Shown here: in pieces, positions 1 to 9,222 of the stretch
Layout: each line of letters starts with the position of its first letter
Position numbering within the stretch: the first letter of the stretch is position 1
Assembly: GCF_001905795.1 (NCBI RefSeq)
Contig: NZ_LIXJ01000026.1
Location: 20,849 to 84,848 of the forward strand
Origin: Streptomyces sp. CB01580
GTDB lineage: Bacteria > Actinomycetota > Actinomycetes > Streptomycetales > Streptomycetaceae
Direction of reading: 5' to 3'
DNA: 64,000 nucleotides
Program-made: the position numbers and the translations under genes
The notes under the pieces: generated by a model
The model's input: only the letters and a program-made list of their open reading frames with translations
Databases searched by the model: none
What the model was told of the DNA's origin: nothing

Positions 1-34
1 AGCCGGATGACCAGGACTGCGAGGTAGGCACAAG

Positions 35-703
35 GTGCACATCGTCATCATGGGCTGCGGGCGAGTGGGAGCCGCTCTCGCGCAGACCCTGGAGCAGCAG
101 GGGCACACGGTCGCCGTCGTCGATCGGGACCCCACGGCGTTCCGGCGTCTCGGGTCGGGCTTCGGTGGGCGGCGCGTCACCGGTGTGGGCTTCGATCAGG
201 ACACCCTCCGTGAGGCCGGGATCGAGGAAGCCGGCGCGTTCGCCGCGGTGAGCAGCGGTGACAACTCGAACATCATCGCCGCCCGGGTGGCCCGCGAGAT
301 GTTCGGCATCGAGAACGTCGCGGCGCGGATCTACGACCCTCGGCGCGCCGAGGTCTACCAGCGTCTGGGCATCCCCACGGTCGCCACCGTGCGCTGGACC
401 GCGGACCAGATGCTGCGGCGGTTGCTGCCGTCGGGCGCCGAGCCGCTGTGGCGCGACCCGAGCGGTGGCGTACAGCTGGCGGAGGTGCACACCACCCCGT
501 CCTGGATCGGTCACAAGATCAGCACCCTTCAGGAGGAGACGGGTGTCCGCGTGGCCTTCCTCACCCGTTTGGGCGAAGCCATACTGCCCAGCTCTCAGAC
601 GGTGCTGCAGGAGGGCGACCTCGTCCACGTGATGATGCGTACGGACGAGATCGCGAAGGTCGAGGCGGCCTTCGCCGAAGGGCCCGAGGAGGGCGGTCAC
701 TGA
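35..703 (+). CDS. TrkA-family potassium uptake regulator (first of pair)
   Basis: This 222-aa cytoplasmic regulatory subunit (RCK type) gates a Trk/Ktr-like K+ channel in response to bound nucleotide. The N-terminus carries the Rossmann glycine motif GCGRVG (about residues 7-12) of a TrkA-N/NAD-binding domain, and residues about 140-215 fit the TrkA-C ligand domain. The start is GTG, with GAGG about 6 bases upstream. The stop overlaps the next trkA-like ATG by one base (TGATG), so the two are translationally coupled and probably act together. No membrane pore subunit is visible; it may lie to the left of the window. The family is certain, the exact channel partner is not known. Confidence 0.93.
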   Translation: MHIVIMGCGRVGAALAQTLEQQGHTVAVVDRDPTAFRRLGSGFGGRRVTGVGFDQDTLREAGIEEAGAFAAVSSGDNSNIIAARVAREMFGIENVAARIYDPRRAEVYQRLGIPTVATVRWTADQMLRRLLPSGAEPLWRDPSGGVQLAEVHTTPSWIGHKISTLQEETGVRVAFLTRLGEAILPSSQTVLQEGDLVHVMMRTDEIAKVEAAFAEGPEEGGH

Positions 704-1380
704 TGCGTGTCGCGATTGCCGGTGCCGGCGCGGTGGGCCGTTCCATCGCCGGCGAACTGCTGGAGAACGGGCACGAGGTGCTGCTCATCGACAAGGCGCC
801 GACGGCCATCTCGGTGGAGCGGGTGCCGATGGCGGAGTGGCTGCTGGCCGACGCCTGCGAGATCACCTCGCTCGACGAGGCGGCCCTCCAGCGCTGCAAC
901 GTCGTGATCGCCGCGACCGGCGACGACAAGGTGAACCTCGTCGTCTCGCTGCTCGCGAAGACCGAGTACGGCGTGCCGAGGGTCGTCGCCCGGGTCAACA
1001 ACCCCAAGAACGAATGGCTGTTCAACGAGGCGTGGGGGGTCGACGTGGCGGTCTCCACGCCTCGTCTGATGTCGGCCCTGGTCGAGGAGGCGGTGAGCGT
1101 CGGTGATCTGGTGCGGCTGCTGCGCTTCAGCCACGGCGACGCCAACCTGGTCGAGCTGACGCTGCCTCCGGAGTCGGCGCTGGCCGGCACCCAGGTCGGC
1201 GAGGTGGCCTGGCCCGAGGACACCTCGCTGGTCACCATCATCCGCGGGCAGCGGGTGCTGACGCCGAGCATGGAGGAGACGCTGGAGGCCGGTGACGAGC
1301 TGCTGTTCGTGGCCGCGCAGGCCCGCGAGGAGCAGTTGGAGGACCTGCTGTCGGTGCGTCGGGGCGACTCGGAGGACTGA
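703..1380 (+). CDS. TrkA-family potassium uptake regulator (second of pair)
   Basis: This 225-aa RCK/TrkA protein has the motif GAGAVG at residues 7-12, a TrkA-N domain over about 1-120 and a TrkA-C domain over about 140-215. Its ATG shares one base with the stop of the preceding paralogue, giving a two-gene operon. The two proteins are clearly diverged paralogues, which fits a heteromeric regulatory ring on a K+ channel (inference). The gene is followed by a strong hairpin terminator and is convergent with the DUF3159 gene. Confidence 0.93.
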   Translation: MRVAIAGAGAVGRSIAGELLENGHEVLLIDKAPTAISVERVPMAEWLLADACEITSLDEAALQRCNVVIAATGDDKVNLVVSLLAKTEYGVPRVVARVNNPKNEWLFNEAWGVDVAVSTPRLMSALVEEAVSVGDLVRLLRFSHGDANLVELTLPPESALAGTQVGEVAWPEDTSLVTIIRGQRVLTPSMEETLEAGDELLFVAAQAREEQLEDLLSVRRGDSED

Positions 1381-1405
1381 CGCGGCGCGCACACGGGCGG
1401 TACGC

Positions 1406-1443
1406 CGAGGGCCCGGAACCTGTTCCATGGTTCCGGGCCCTCG
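1406..1443. terminator. bidirectional hairpin terminator
   Basis: A perfect 15-bp inverted repeat (1406-1420 with 1429-1443) has an 8-base loop. It sits between the convergent trkA-type operon and the DUF3159 gene. Confidence 0.85.
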
Positions 1444-1467
1444 TGTCCGCCGATGCCGTCGACGCGT

Positions 1468-2247
1468 TCAGAACTCCTGGGAGCGGGTCGCCGCACCCGC
1501 CTCGGCCGCCGCACGGGCCTCCGCCTTGCGGGCCTTCTCGGCCTGTTCCTCCGCCTCCATCTCGGCGAAGACGTCGATGGGCGGCGGCGCCTTGGCAAGG
1601 AAGACCCAGGTCAGATACACCGCGAGAAGGAACGGCGGGATCTTCAGGGCGACCAGGACCCAGCCGAACTGGGTGGTGTCGGCCCACCAGTACAGCGGGA
1701 AGAGGATCGCGCACTTGGCGAGCAGGATCAGGCCCCAGGCATAGCTGGCCTTGGCGTACGCCTTCTTGCGGCCGGGGTTCCTGGTGCGCCAGGAGAGGTT
1801 CTCCTTGAAGACCGGGCCGAGGATCAGGCCGATCAGCGGCACCCCGGCGAGGGTGGTGACCAGGTAGGCGAGGGCCAGGCCGAGCGTGTAGAGCATGCCC
1901 GGCAGGTAGAAGTCCTTGGCGTTGCCGGTCATCATCGCGAAGACGACACCGAAGGCGACGCCGAAGACACCGCTGAAGGCGTGCTTGACGGTGTCCTTGA
2001 GGACCAGCCGTACGGCCACGAGGACCAGCGACACCACCAGGGCCGCGATGGCCGAGACGTGCAGGTCCTTGTTGATCGTGAAGATCGTGACGAAGAGCAG
2101 CCCGGGAACGACTGTCTCCACCATCCCCCGGACACCGCCGAACGCCTCGAAGAGCGCGGCCTCGGTGACCGCCTTCGCTTCGGCCTCCTGGGGGTCGGTG
2201 CGGGTGATGCGGTCCGTGTCGGACGTCGGCTTGTCGTGAGACGTCAC
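1468..2247 (-). CDS. DUF3159 family membrane protein
   Basis: This 259-aa integral membrane protein of the actinobacterial DUF3159 family has no established function. Residues about 40-215 hold five to six hydrophobic segments, with the conserved FGGVRGMVET segment just before the first. The N-terminus is short and acidic, and the C-terminus is an Ala/Glu-rich charged tail that may form a coiled coil. The start is GTG with AAGGAG about 6 bases upstream, lying across the stop of the OB-fold gene 3 bp away, so the two are co-transcribed. The neighbouring trkA-type genes hint at an ion-related role, but that is only inference. Confidence 0.9.
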   Translation of the reverse strand: MTSHDKPTSDTDRITRTDPQEAEAKAVTEAALFEAFGGVRGMVETVVPGLLFVTIFTINKDLHVSAIAALVVSLVLVAVRLVLKDTVKHAFSGVFGVAFGVVFAMMTGNAKDFYLPGMLYTLGLALAYLVTTLAGVPLIGLILGPVFKENLSWRTRNPGRKKAYAKASYAWGLILLAKCAILFPLYWWADTTQFGWVLVALKIPPFLLAVYLTWVFLAKAPPPIDVFAEMEAEEQAEKARKAEARAAAEAGAATRSQEF

Positions 2248-2250
2248 CGG

Positions 2251-2676
2251 CTACTCCTTGCCGAGCGGTCGGAGTTCGTATTTGGGGTTGAAGAGCACCC
2301 GGCGTCCGTGACTCATGGCGATCCGGCCCGAGGCGATGAGCTTGCGGCCCGGTTCTATGCCGGCGATGGAGCGCCGGCCCAGCCAGACCACGTCCAGCGG
2401 CGCGGTGCCGTCGAACAGCTCCGCCTCCAGGGCGGGCACTCCGGCGCGCGGTCGCAGGGTGACGGTCCGCAACGTACCGGTCACCTTCACGATCTGCCGG
2501 TCGGTGCATTCGGAGATCCGCGTACAGCCCGAAGCCTGCGAGTCCTCCTGCAGCTCCTCGGACTCCAGGTCCTCCTGGGAGCTGGACAGTCGGTCGAGCA
2601 TCCGCCGGAAGCGGCCGGAAGGCTTCTCCGCCTTACCGGACCTTCCGGGCTTCTCGAATCGAGGAACAGCACTCAT
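2251..2676 (-). CDS. OB-fold nucleic-acid-binding domain protein
   Basis: This 141-aa protein has a charged, disordered N-terminus (about 1-60) and a single OB-fold (about 62-135) of the tRNA_anti/RecG-like type. The segment KVTGTLRTVTLRP begins the barrel and RKLIASGRIAM lies near its end. It is first in a two-gene operon with the DUF3159 membrane protein. No clear Shine-Dalgarno sequence precedes the ATG, so the message could be leaderless. The ligand is unknown: single-stranded DNA or RNA binding is what the fold suggests, not something shown by the sequence. Confidence 0.87.
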   Translation of the reverse strand: MSAVPRFEKPGRSGKAEKPSGRFRRMLDRLSSSQEDLESEELQEDSQASGCTRISECTDRQIVKVTGTLRTVTLRPRAGVPALEAELFDGTAPLDVVWLGRRSIAGIEPGRKLIASGRIAMSHGRRVLFNPKYELRPLGKE

Positions 2677-2892
2677 ACCCGAAGGGTACCGGTCCCCGGT
2701 CCGCCGAGTGGGTGTCCGGTCTCACTCGAACGGGTTCCCGAAACGGCCGCCCGGCCCCGCCCTTGTCGACACCACGCGCCCCCCGAATCGACCGCACGCG
2801 CCTCCGGCCCCGGACGCCCCCTGCCACACGCGCGCAGGCCGGCGTGTGCGCCGTGCGCATCCACCGGGCACGCCCGCCCCCGCATGCCCGTC

Positions 2893-3585
2893 TCAGCCGC
2901 GTTCGAAGCGGTAGCCCATCCCCGGTTCGGTGACGAAGTGCCGGGGGTGCGAGGGGTCGGCCTCCAGCTTGCGCCGCAGCTGTGCCATGTAGACGCGCAG
3001 GTAGTTGGTCTCGGTGCCGTACGAGGGCCCCCAGACCTCCTGGAGCAGCTGCTTCTGGCTGACCAGCCGGCCGCTGTTGCGGACCAGGACCTCCAGGAGG
3101 TGCCATTCCGTGGGGGTGAGCCGCACGTCGCGGCCCGCGCGCTGGACCTTCTTCGCCGCCAGGTCGACGGTGAACTCCCCGGTCTCGACGATCACGACGT
3201 CGTCGGAGCCCTGCCCGCCGACCGGTTCGGCGCGGCGTACGGCGGCCCGCAGCCGGGCCAGCAGCTCGTCCATGCCGAACGGCTTGGTCACGTAGTCGTC
3301 GGCCCCCGCGTCCAGCGCCTCGACCTTCTCGTCGGAGGTGTGACGGGCGGAGAGCACCAGGATCGGCACCCGGGTCCAGCCGCGCAGCCCCTTGATCACC
3401 TCGACGCCGTCCATGTCGGGCAGGCCGAGGTCGAGGACGACGACGTCGGGATGGCGTGCGGCGGCGAGCTGGAGCGCGGTGGCGCCGTCGGGCGCGGCGT
3501 CCACCTCGTACTTGCGCGCCTTCAGGTTGATCACGAGGGCGCGTACGATCTGCGGCTCGTCGTCGACCACGAGCACCCGGGTCAT
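2893..3585 (-). CDS. kdpE: KdpE response regulator (OmpR family)
   Basis: This 230-aa transcription factor is the partner of KdpD and activates kdpFABC under K+ limitation or osmotic stress. The receiver domain (1-~120) has acidic residues at 8-9, phosphoacceptor Asp52 (VLDLGLPDMDG) and Lys101 (VTKPFG). The C-terminal half is an OmpR-type winged helix containing LTPTEWHLLEVL. I chose the ATG at 3585 because it sits at the normal family N-terminus with an AGGCAGGG upstream. An in-frame GTG at 3687 overlaps the kdpD stop as GTGA and would add 34 residues. Either way kdpD and kdpE are one transcript. Confidence 0.92.
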   Translation of the reverse strand: MTRVLVVDDEPQIVRALVINLKARKYEVDAAPDGATALQLAAARHPDVVVLDLGLPDMDGVEVIKGLRGWTRVPILVLSARHTSDEKVEALDAGADDYVTKPFGMDELLARLRAAVRRAEPVGGQGSDDVVIVETGEFTVDLAAKKVQRAGRDVRLTPTEWHLLEVLVRNSGRLVSQKQLLQEVWGPSYGTETNYLRVYMAQLRRKLEADPSHPRHFVTEPGMGYRFERG

Positions 3586-3683
3586 GGGGGCCCTGCCTTT
3601 CTGCTGTAGGGCGACCGCCCGTGCGGCGGCCTGCGGTGCTGCGGTCTTCCGCGACCGCGGGGGGATCGGGGCGTCCCGCGCGG

Positions 3684-6227
3684 TCACGGGGCGGCCCGCG
3701 CGGGCAGGTCGAGGCCGGCCGGGACGTGCCCCGGTGCGGCCTTCAGCGTGAGCACCATGGTGAGCCCTCCGCCGGGGGTGTCCTCGGCGCCCAGTGTGCC
3801 GCCCATGGACTCGACGAACCCGCGGGCGACGGCCAGCCCCAGTCCGACGCCCGCACCGCGCGGGGCGTCACCGTAGCGCTGGAACGGCTCGAAGATACGG
3901 TCCTTGGCGTCGTCGGGGACGCCGGGTCCGCGATCGGCCACCCGCAGCTCGACGCGTTCGCCGAGCGCGCTGGCGGCCACGGTGACGCGTTGCCCGTCCG
4001 GGCTGTACTTGACGGCGTTCTCGACGATGTTGGCGACGGCCCGTTCCAGCAGCCCGGGATCGACGTCGACCATCGGCAGGGTCTCCGGGATGTCCAGGTC
4101 CACACTGCCCTCGGGGACGCCGCCGAGCGCCATCGGGACCACCTCGTCGAGGTCGATCTCGCGGATCAGCGGGGTGACGGTGCCCGTCTGCAGCCGGGAC
4201 ATGTCGAGGAGGTTGCCGACGAGGTGGTCGAGCCGGTCGGCGCCGTTCTCGATGCCCTCCAGCAGTTCGGCCTCGTCCTCGTCGGACCAGGCGACGTCGT
4301 CGGAGCGCAGCGAGCTGACGGCTGCCTTGATGGCGGCCAGCGGGGTGCGCAGGTCGTGGCTGACGGCGGCGAGGAGCGCCGTCCTGATCCGGTTCCCCTC
4401 GGCGAGCCGCCGCGCCTCCTCCGCCTCGTCGACCAGGCGCTGCCGTTCCAGTACGACGGCGGCCTGGGCGGCGAACGCGCCGAGCACCCGGCGGTCCTCG
4501 GCGGGCAGCACCCGGCCGGAGAGCGCGAGCGCCATGTGGTCGCCGACGGGCATGTCCACGTCGGCGTCCTCCGGCCTGGCCACCGGCCCCGGCCCGACGC
4601 TCCCGGCGCAGGTCCACGGATCGACGTCGCTGCGCCGTTCCAGCAGCGCGACGGACTCCATGGCGAACGTCTCGCGCACCCGCTCCAGGAGCGCGTCCAG
4701 GCTGGTCTCGCCGCGCAGCACACTGCCGGCCAGGAAGGAGAGGATCTCCGACTCGGCGCGCAGCCGGGCCGCCTGATGGGTGCGGCGGGCCGCCAGATCG
4801 ACGACCGAGGCGACCGAGACCGCGACCGCGAAGAAGATCACGATGGCGACGATGTTCTCCGGGTCCTGCACGGTCAGGGTGTGGGTGGGCGGCGTGAACC
4901 AGTAGTTCAGCAGCAGCGAGCCGACGGCGGCCGACGCGAGGGCGGGCCGCAGCCCGCCGAGCAGGGCCGCGAGGACCGTCATGAAGAGGAACAGCAGGAC
5001 GTCGTTGGCGAGCCCGGGGCCGTTGCCCAGTTCGCGCAGCAGCAGGGTGAGCAGGACCGGGCCGCCCACGCCGACCAGCCAGCCCCAGATGCTGCGGACC
5101 CGGCCCAGCCGGGCGCCGCGGGCGATGGGCAGCCCGCGGCCCTTGGCGACCTCGTCGTGGGTGACGATGTGGACGTCGAGGTCGGGGCCGGAATCGCGGG
5201 CGACGGTGGCGCCCACGCCCGGTCCGTATATGTACTGCCACGCCTTGCGGCGGCTGGAGCCCAGGACGATCTGTGTGGCGTTCACGCCGCGGGCGAATTC
5301 GAGCAGTGCCGAGGGGATGTCGTCGCCGACGACATGGTGGAAGGTGCCGCCCAGGTCCTCGACGAGGGTGCGCTGGACGGTGAGTTCCTTGGGCGAGGCG
5401 GAAGTCAGGCCGTCGCTGCGGGCGATGTAGACGGCGAGGATCTCGCTGCCGGAGCCCTTGGCCGCCATCCGGGCGGCGCGACGGATGAGCGTACGGCCCT
5501 CGGGGCCGCCGGTGAGTCCGACGACGATGCGTTCACGGGCCTGCCAGGTGGTGCGGATGTTGTGCTCGCCGCGGTACTGCTGGAGGTATTCGTCGACCCG
5601 GTCGGCGACCCAGAGGAGGGCCAGCTCGCGCAGGGCGGTCAGGTTGCCGGGGCGGAAGTAGTTGGACAGGGACGCGTCGATCCGGTCCGGCTTGTAGATG
5701 TTGCCGTGGGCCATCCGGCGGCGCAGGGCCTGGGGCGACATGTCGACGAGCTCGATCTGGTCGGCCCTGCGGACGACCTCGTCGGGAACGGTCTCGCGCT
5801 GCCGTACCCCGGTTATCGACTCGACGACGTCACCGAGCGACTCCAGGTGCTGGATGTTGACGGTGGAGATCACGTCTATGCCGGCTTTCAGGAGTTCCTC
5901 GACGTCCTGCCAGCGCTTGGCGTTGCGGGAGCCCGGCACGTTGGTGTGCGCCAGTTCGTCCACCAGGGCCACGGCCGGGGCGCGCTCCAGGACCGCGTCG
6001 ACGTCCATCTCCGTGAAGAGGGCGGAGCGGTACTCGATCTGACGGCGCCGGACCTGCTCCAGACCGTGCAGCATCACCTCGGTGCGCGGGCGGTCGTGGT
6101 GCTCCACGAAGGCGACGACGCAGTCGGTGCCCCGCTCCACGCGGCGGTGTGCCTCGGAGAGCATCGCGTACGTCTTGCCGACGCCGGGTGCCGCGCCCAG
6201 GTAGATCCGAAGTTTGCCGCGTGCCAT
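3684..6227 (-). CDS. kdpD: KdpD sensor histidine kinase
   Basis: This 847-aa membrane kinase senses K+ and osmotic status and phosphorylates KdpE. The domain order is complete: an N-terminal KdpD domain with Walker A GAAPGVGKT (11-19); a universal-stress-like domain; four membrane segments of the DUF4118 region at about 365-470; a GAF-like linker; HisKA with VSHDLRTPLAAIK (His near 625); and HATPase_c with an N box in VENAVKYSPDG and glycine boxes. The ATG at 6227 gives the usual family N-terminus; a GTG/ATG 16 codons upstream is less likely. It is separated from kdpFABC by two opposite-strand peptidase genes. Confidence 0.95.
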   Translation of the reverse strand: MARGKLRIYLGAAPGVGKTYAMLSEAHRRVERGTDCVVAFVEHHDRPRTEVMLHGLEQVRRRQIEYRSALFTEMDVDAVLERAPAVALVDELAHTNVPGSRNAKRWQDVEELLKAGIDVISTVNIQHLESLGDVVESITGVRQRETVPDEVVRRADQIELVDMSPQALRRRMAHGNIYKPDRIDASLSNYFRPGNLTALRELALLWVADRVDEYLQQYRGEHNIRTTWQARERIVVGLTGGPEGRTLIRRAARMAAKGSGSEILAVYIARSDGLTSASPKELTVQRTLVEDLGGTFHHVVGDDIPSALLEFARGVNATQIVLGSSRRKAWQYIYGPGVGATVARDSGPDLDVHIVTHDEVAKGRGLPIARGARLGRVRSIWGWLVGVGGPVLLTLLLRELGNGPGLANDVLLFLFMTVLAALLGGLRPALASAAVGSLLLNYWFTPPTHTLTVQDPENIVAIVIFFAVAVSVASVVDLAARRTHQAARLRAESEILSFLAGSVLRGETSLDALLERVRETFAMESVALLERRSDVDPWTCAGSVGPGPVARPEDADVDMPVGDHMALALSGRVLPAEDRRVLGAFAAQAAVVLERQRLVDEAEEARRLAEGNRIRTALLAAVSHDLRTPLAAIKAAVSSLRSDDVAWSDEDEAELLEGIENGADRLDHLVGNLLDMSRLQTGTVTPLIREIDLDEVVPMALGGVPEGSVDLDIPETLPMVDVDPGLLERAVANIVENAVKYSPDGQRVTVAASALGERVELRVADRGPGVPDDAKDRIFEPFQRYGDAPRGAGVGLGLAVARGFVESMGGTLGAEDTPGGGLTMVLTLKAAPGHVPAGLDLPARAAP

Positions 6228-6646
6228 GGCCCCATTGTCTTCTCGAAACCCGACTGCGGCCGATGCGGCAGCCATCTCGAAAAACTACCCCTCCGATTCC
6301 CGGCAAATAGGGCAGGGGGCGGGGGTGGGGACCGAATTGACAGGATTCTGACGCCGGGGACCGCGAGTCCCGCCACCGACGGCGCCCTCACTCTCCCGAG
6401 ACGCGCGGCGGGCAGCACCCTCGCCGCGACGCACGGCCGCCGTCTCCCCGCTCGGGGCGCACGGCCGACAGCGTCACCCGCGTGGTGCGCAACCGGGGGT
6501 GCCCTCGTCGCGGCACCCCGCCGACGACGCCCTGATCGCGACCCAACGGCTTCGCGACAACTTCCTGACATCGGCCGGACAGCCTTGGACGGGTCAGCCG
6601 GTCCGCCGGTCCACCGGGGTCACTCCCCGTCCTCGAAAGCGTGTAC
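6228..6646. other. intergenic region between divergent kdpD and M28 peptidase genes
   Basis: This stretch of about 420 bp holds no convincing gene. A TTGACA hexamer at 6337-6342 on the plus strand could be a -35 element, but no good -10 follows at 17-18 bases. The kdpD and M28 promoters must lie here. Longer frames extending into it from both sides lack ribosome sites and family homology. Confidence 0.5.
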
Positions 6647-7588
6647 ATGACGATACGAAGGGGCTTCACCGGGCCCGCCGTCGCGGCCCTCGCCGTGATC
6701 CTGTCCCTGTCATCGGCCCCCGCCGACGCGCGGACCCGCCCGACCGCCGCCGACGCACAGACCCCGGCCGCCGAACCCCGCTCCCCCGCCGTCCCGACCG
6801 TCACCGAGCAGCAGGTGATGCCGCATCTGCGCGCCCTGCAGCGCATCGCCGACCGCAACGGCGGCACCCGCGCGCACGGCACGAAGGGGTACGCGGAGTC
6901 CGTGGCGTACGTGAAGCGCGCCCTGGACCGGGCCGGCTTCCGGACCCGGCTGGTCCCCTTCACTTACGCGGGCGCCACCGGCCACAACCTGATCGCCGAC
7001 TGGCCCGGCGGCGACCCGGACCATGTGCTGCTGACCGGTGCCCACCTCGACAGCGTCCCGGAGGGGCCGGGAATCAACGACAACGGCTCCGGCTCGGCCA
7101 CCGTCCTGGCCGCCGCCCTCCAGGTGGCCGAGTCCGGTCTCGCGCCGCAACGCCATCTCCGGTTCGCGTGGTGGGGCGCGGAGGAGCCGGGGCTGATCGG
7201 TTCGGCGGACTACGTCAAGAAGCTGTCCGCGGCCGATCGCCGCCGGATCGACGTCTACCTCAACTTCGACCAGACCGGCAGCAGGAACACCGACACGTGG
7301 CTCGTGGTCCACGACGACGAGCGCGGCGAGACCGAGGCCCAGCAGGCGTTCGAGGCATGGTTCGCCGAACGGGGCATCCCGACGTTCGACATCGGGGTCG
7401 GCGGCTCGGACCACGAGTCGTTCGGGAACGCGGGCATCCCGTCGTCCGGCTTCAGCACCGGCATCTCGGACTGCATCCACGAGGCGTGCGACGACCTGGC
7501 CAATGTCGATCCGAAGACGGAGAAGACCAGCACCGACGCCGTCGTCGCCGTGCTGTGGAAGCTCGCCTCCGCCGCTCCCCGACACTGA
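6647..7588 (+). CDS. secreted M28 family zinc aminopeptidase
   Basis: This 313-aa exported aminopeptidase removes N-terminal residues from peptides using two zinc ions. A Sec signal peptide (about 1-28, ending near ADA) is followed by a short linker and the M28 catalytic domain. Zinc and catalytic motifs are visible: TGAHLDSV, GINDNGSGSA, AEEPGLIGS (general base Glu plus ligand) and GGSDHESFGNAG. It resembles the S. griseus SGAP-type enzymes without the C-terminal P-domain. The ATG at 6647 was chosen over the GTG two codons upstream; no strong Shine-Dalgarno is present. With the following M1 gene it forms a plus-strand island inside kdp. Confidence 0.92.
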   Translation: MTIRRGFTGPAVAALAVILSLSSAPADARTRPTAADAQTPAAEPRSPAVPTVTEQQVMPHLRALQRIADRNGGTRAHGTKGYAESVAYVKRALDRAGFRTRLVPFTYAGATGHNLIADWPGGDPDHVLLTGAHLDSVPEGPGINDNGSGSATVLAAALQVAESGLAPQRHLRFAWWGAEEPGLIGSADYVKKLSAADRRRIDVYLNFDQTGSRNTDTWLVVHDDERGETEAQQAFEAWFAERGIPTFDIGVGGSDHESFGNAGIPSSGFSTGISDCIHEACDDLANVDPKTEKTSTDAVVAVLWKLASAAPRH

Positions 7589-7661
7589 CCGCCGCCCCGA
7601 AAGGCCGAGAACGCGGGAGCCACGAGCCCGGTCCCTATCAGCCCATAAGCCGCGACCCCAG

Positions 7662-7721
7662 ACATCACCGGTCCGGACATCACCGGTCCGGACACCACGA
7701 GTCCGGACATCACGAACCCAG
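7662..7721. repeat. four 15-bp tandem repeats upstream of the M1 peptidase gene
   Basis: The unit ACATCACCGGTCCGG occurs twice perfectly (7662-7676, 7677-7691), then once with substitutions (7692-7706) and once degenerate (7707-7721). The array ends 19 bp before the M1 start codon. It may be 5' UTR or a multi-site operator; its function is unknown. Confidence 0.85.
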
Positions 7722-7740
7722 GAATCGAGCCGATCGAGAC

Positions 7741-9177
7741 ATGCGCAGACCCTCGAAGCACCGCCGCAGGACCACCACCGCCCTCGTCGCCGCCGTGGTC
7801 GGCGGGATCACCCTGGCCGCCGTCCCCGCCTCGGCCGCCGTCGGGGGTCCGGGCGTCGGCGACCCGTACTTCCCCGACGACGGCAACTCCGGCTACGACG
7901 TCTCCCACTACGACGTCAAGATCGCCTACGACCCGGCGCGCACCGACCGCCTCGACGGCGACACCACGGTCACCGCCCGCGCCCTGACCGGCCTGGACCG
8001 GTTCGGCCTCGATCTCAAGGGCTTCACCGTGGCATCGGTCGCCGTGAACGGCACACCGGCGAGGAAGTTCTCCCGGGAGGGCGCCCACAAGCTGGTCGTC
8101 ACCCCGGCCCGCCCGGTCGCGAAGGGCTCGACGTTCACCGTGCGGGTGAAGTACGCCGGGAAGCCCGACGCCGAGGGCTGGCACACCCTGAAGAGCGGCG
8201 GCGCGTACGTGGCGGGCGAACCGCACTCCGCGACCTCCTGGTACCCCGCCAACGACCACCCGTCCGACAAGGCCACCTTCGCCCTCACCGCGACGGTGCC
8301 CGACGGCTGGACGGTCGTCGGCAACGGCCTGCCGGGCCCGGAGAACGTCGAGGACGGCAGGAGGACCTTCCGCTGGTTCGAGGACAAGCCGATGGTCACG
8401 TACGCCAGCACGGTCGCCATCGACCGGTTCACCGTCCACCGGGGGAAGACCGCCGCGGGGACGCCTGTCATCACGGCGTACAGCCCGGACGCCGAGATCG
8501 ACCCGGCGGCGGAGGACCAACAGACGGAGATCCTGGACTTCCTGACCACGAAGTTCGGCCCGTACCCCTTCTCCTCGGCGGGCGCCATCGTTGTCGGGGC
8601 CGCGAAGGAGCCCACGAACGACCCCGGTGCCCTGGAGACGCAGAGCCGCCCCACGTACCACACGATGATCTTCGACGCCTCGATGGTCCACGAGAACACC
8701 CACCAGTGGTTCGGTGACAGCGTCTCGTTCAAGGACTGGCGCGACGGCTGCGTCGCGGAGTGCTTCGCCCAGTACGCCGGGCAGTTGTGGGAGGAGCACA
8801 AGGGCGCCGACCTCGACACGGACTTCTACCGGTCCGAGGTGGAGGACTACCGCGACGACCCGTCGTTCTGGTCCGTCAAGCTCTACGATCCGGGCCCGGG
8901 CCGGGAGCTGGACTCGGCGCTGTACTTCAAGGGTTCGCTGATGCTGCACGCCCTGCGCCGCACGGTGGGCGACGAGGCGTTCTTCAGGACGCTGCGGACC
9001 TGGACCCATGACCACGCCTACGGAAACGCCTCGTTCCGGCAGTTCGAGGCGCTGGCGGCGAAGGTCTCGGGCAAGGACCTCAAGGGATTCTTCGCCGCGT
9101 GGGTCGACGGCACCGTGATCCCTGCGGAGCGGTACCTCTACCCGGGCGACCTCGCCGGACCGGCCGCACGGCACTGA
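7741..9177 (+). CDS. secreted M1 family metallopeptidase
   Basis: This 478-aa exported gluzincin aminopeptidase has a twin-basic signal peptide (residues 1-33, RRPSKHRRR then a hydrophobic run ending SASA). An N-terminal beta-saddle domain is followed by the thermolysin-like domain with the zinc motif HENTHQWFGD and a downstream Glu in CVAECFAQY. The usual exopeptidase GAMEN loop is GALET here. Glu after the first His is kept, so catalysis is plausible. The long C-terminal helical domain of classical PepN is absent, as in other short actinobacterial M1 enzymes. It lies 152 bp after the M28 gene and may share its transcript; nutrient peptide scavenging is the inferred role. Confidence 0.93.
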   Translation: MRRPSKHRRRTTTALVAAVVGGITLAAVPASAAVGGPGVGDPYFPDDGNSGYDVSHYDVKIAYDPARTDRLDGDTTVTARALTGLDRFGLDLKGFTVASVAVNGTPARKFSREGAHKLVVTPARPVAKGSTFTVRVKYAGKPDAEGWHTLKSGGAYVAGEPHSATSWYPANDHPSDKATFALTATVPDGWTVVGNGLPGPENVEDGRRTFRWFEDKPMVTYASTVAIDRFTVHRGKTAAGTPVITAYSPDAEIDPAAEDQQTEILDFLTTKFGPYPFSSAGAIVVGAAKEPTNDPGALETQSRPTYHTMIFDASMVHENTHQWFGDSVSFKDWRDGCVAECFAQYAGQLWEEHKGADLDTDFYRSEVEDYRDDPSFWSVKLYDPGPGRELDSALYFKGSLMLHALRRTVGDEAFFRTLRTWTHDHAYGNASFRQFEALAAKVSGKDLKGFFAAWVDGTVIPAERYLYPGDLAGPAARH

Positions 9178-9222
9178 ACCAGCCGCACAGCACCGGACCG
9201 GTCGGGTACGCCCGGAGCGGGC

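Noticed and set aside
2893..3687. Extended KdpE with 34 extra N-terminal residues
   Set aside because: It is possible through the GTGA overlap with kdpD, but the extra segment is Ala/Arg-rich and outside the receiver fold. The shorter form was preferred.
3621..6650. A roughly 1000-codon open frame antisense to kdpD
   Set aside because: It is a high-GC shadow of kdpD: it has Arg/Gly/Val-rich composition, no ribosome site and no domain.
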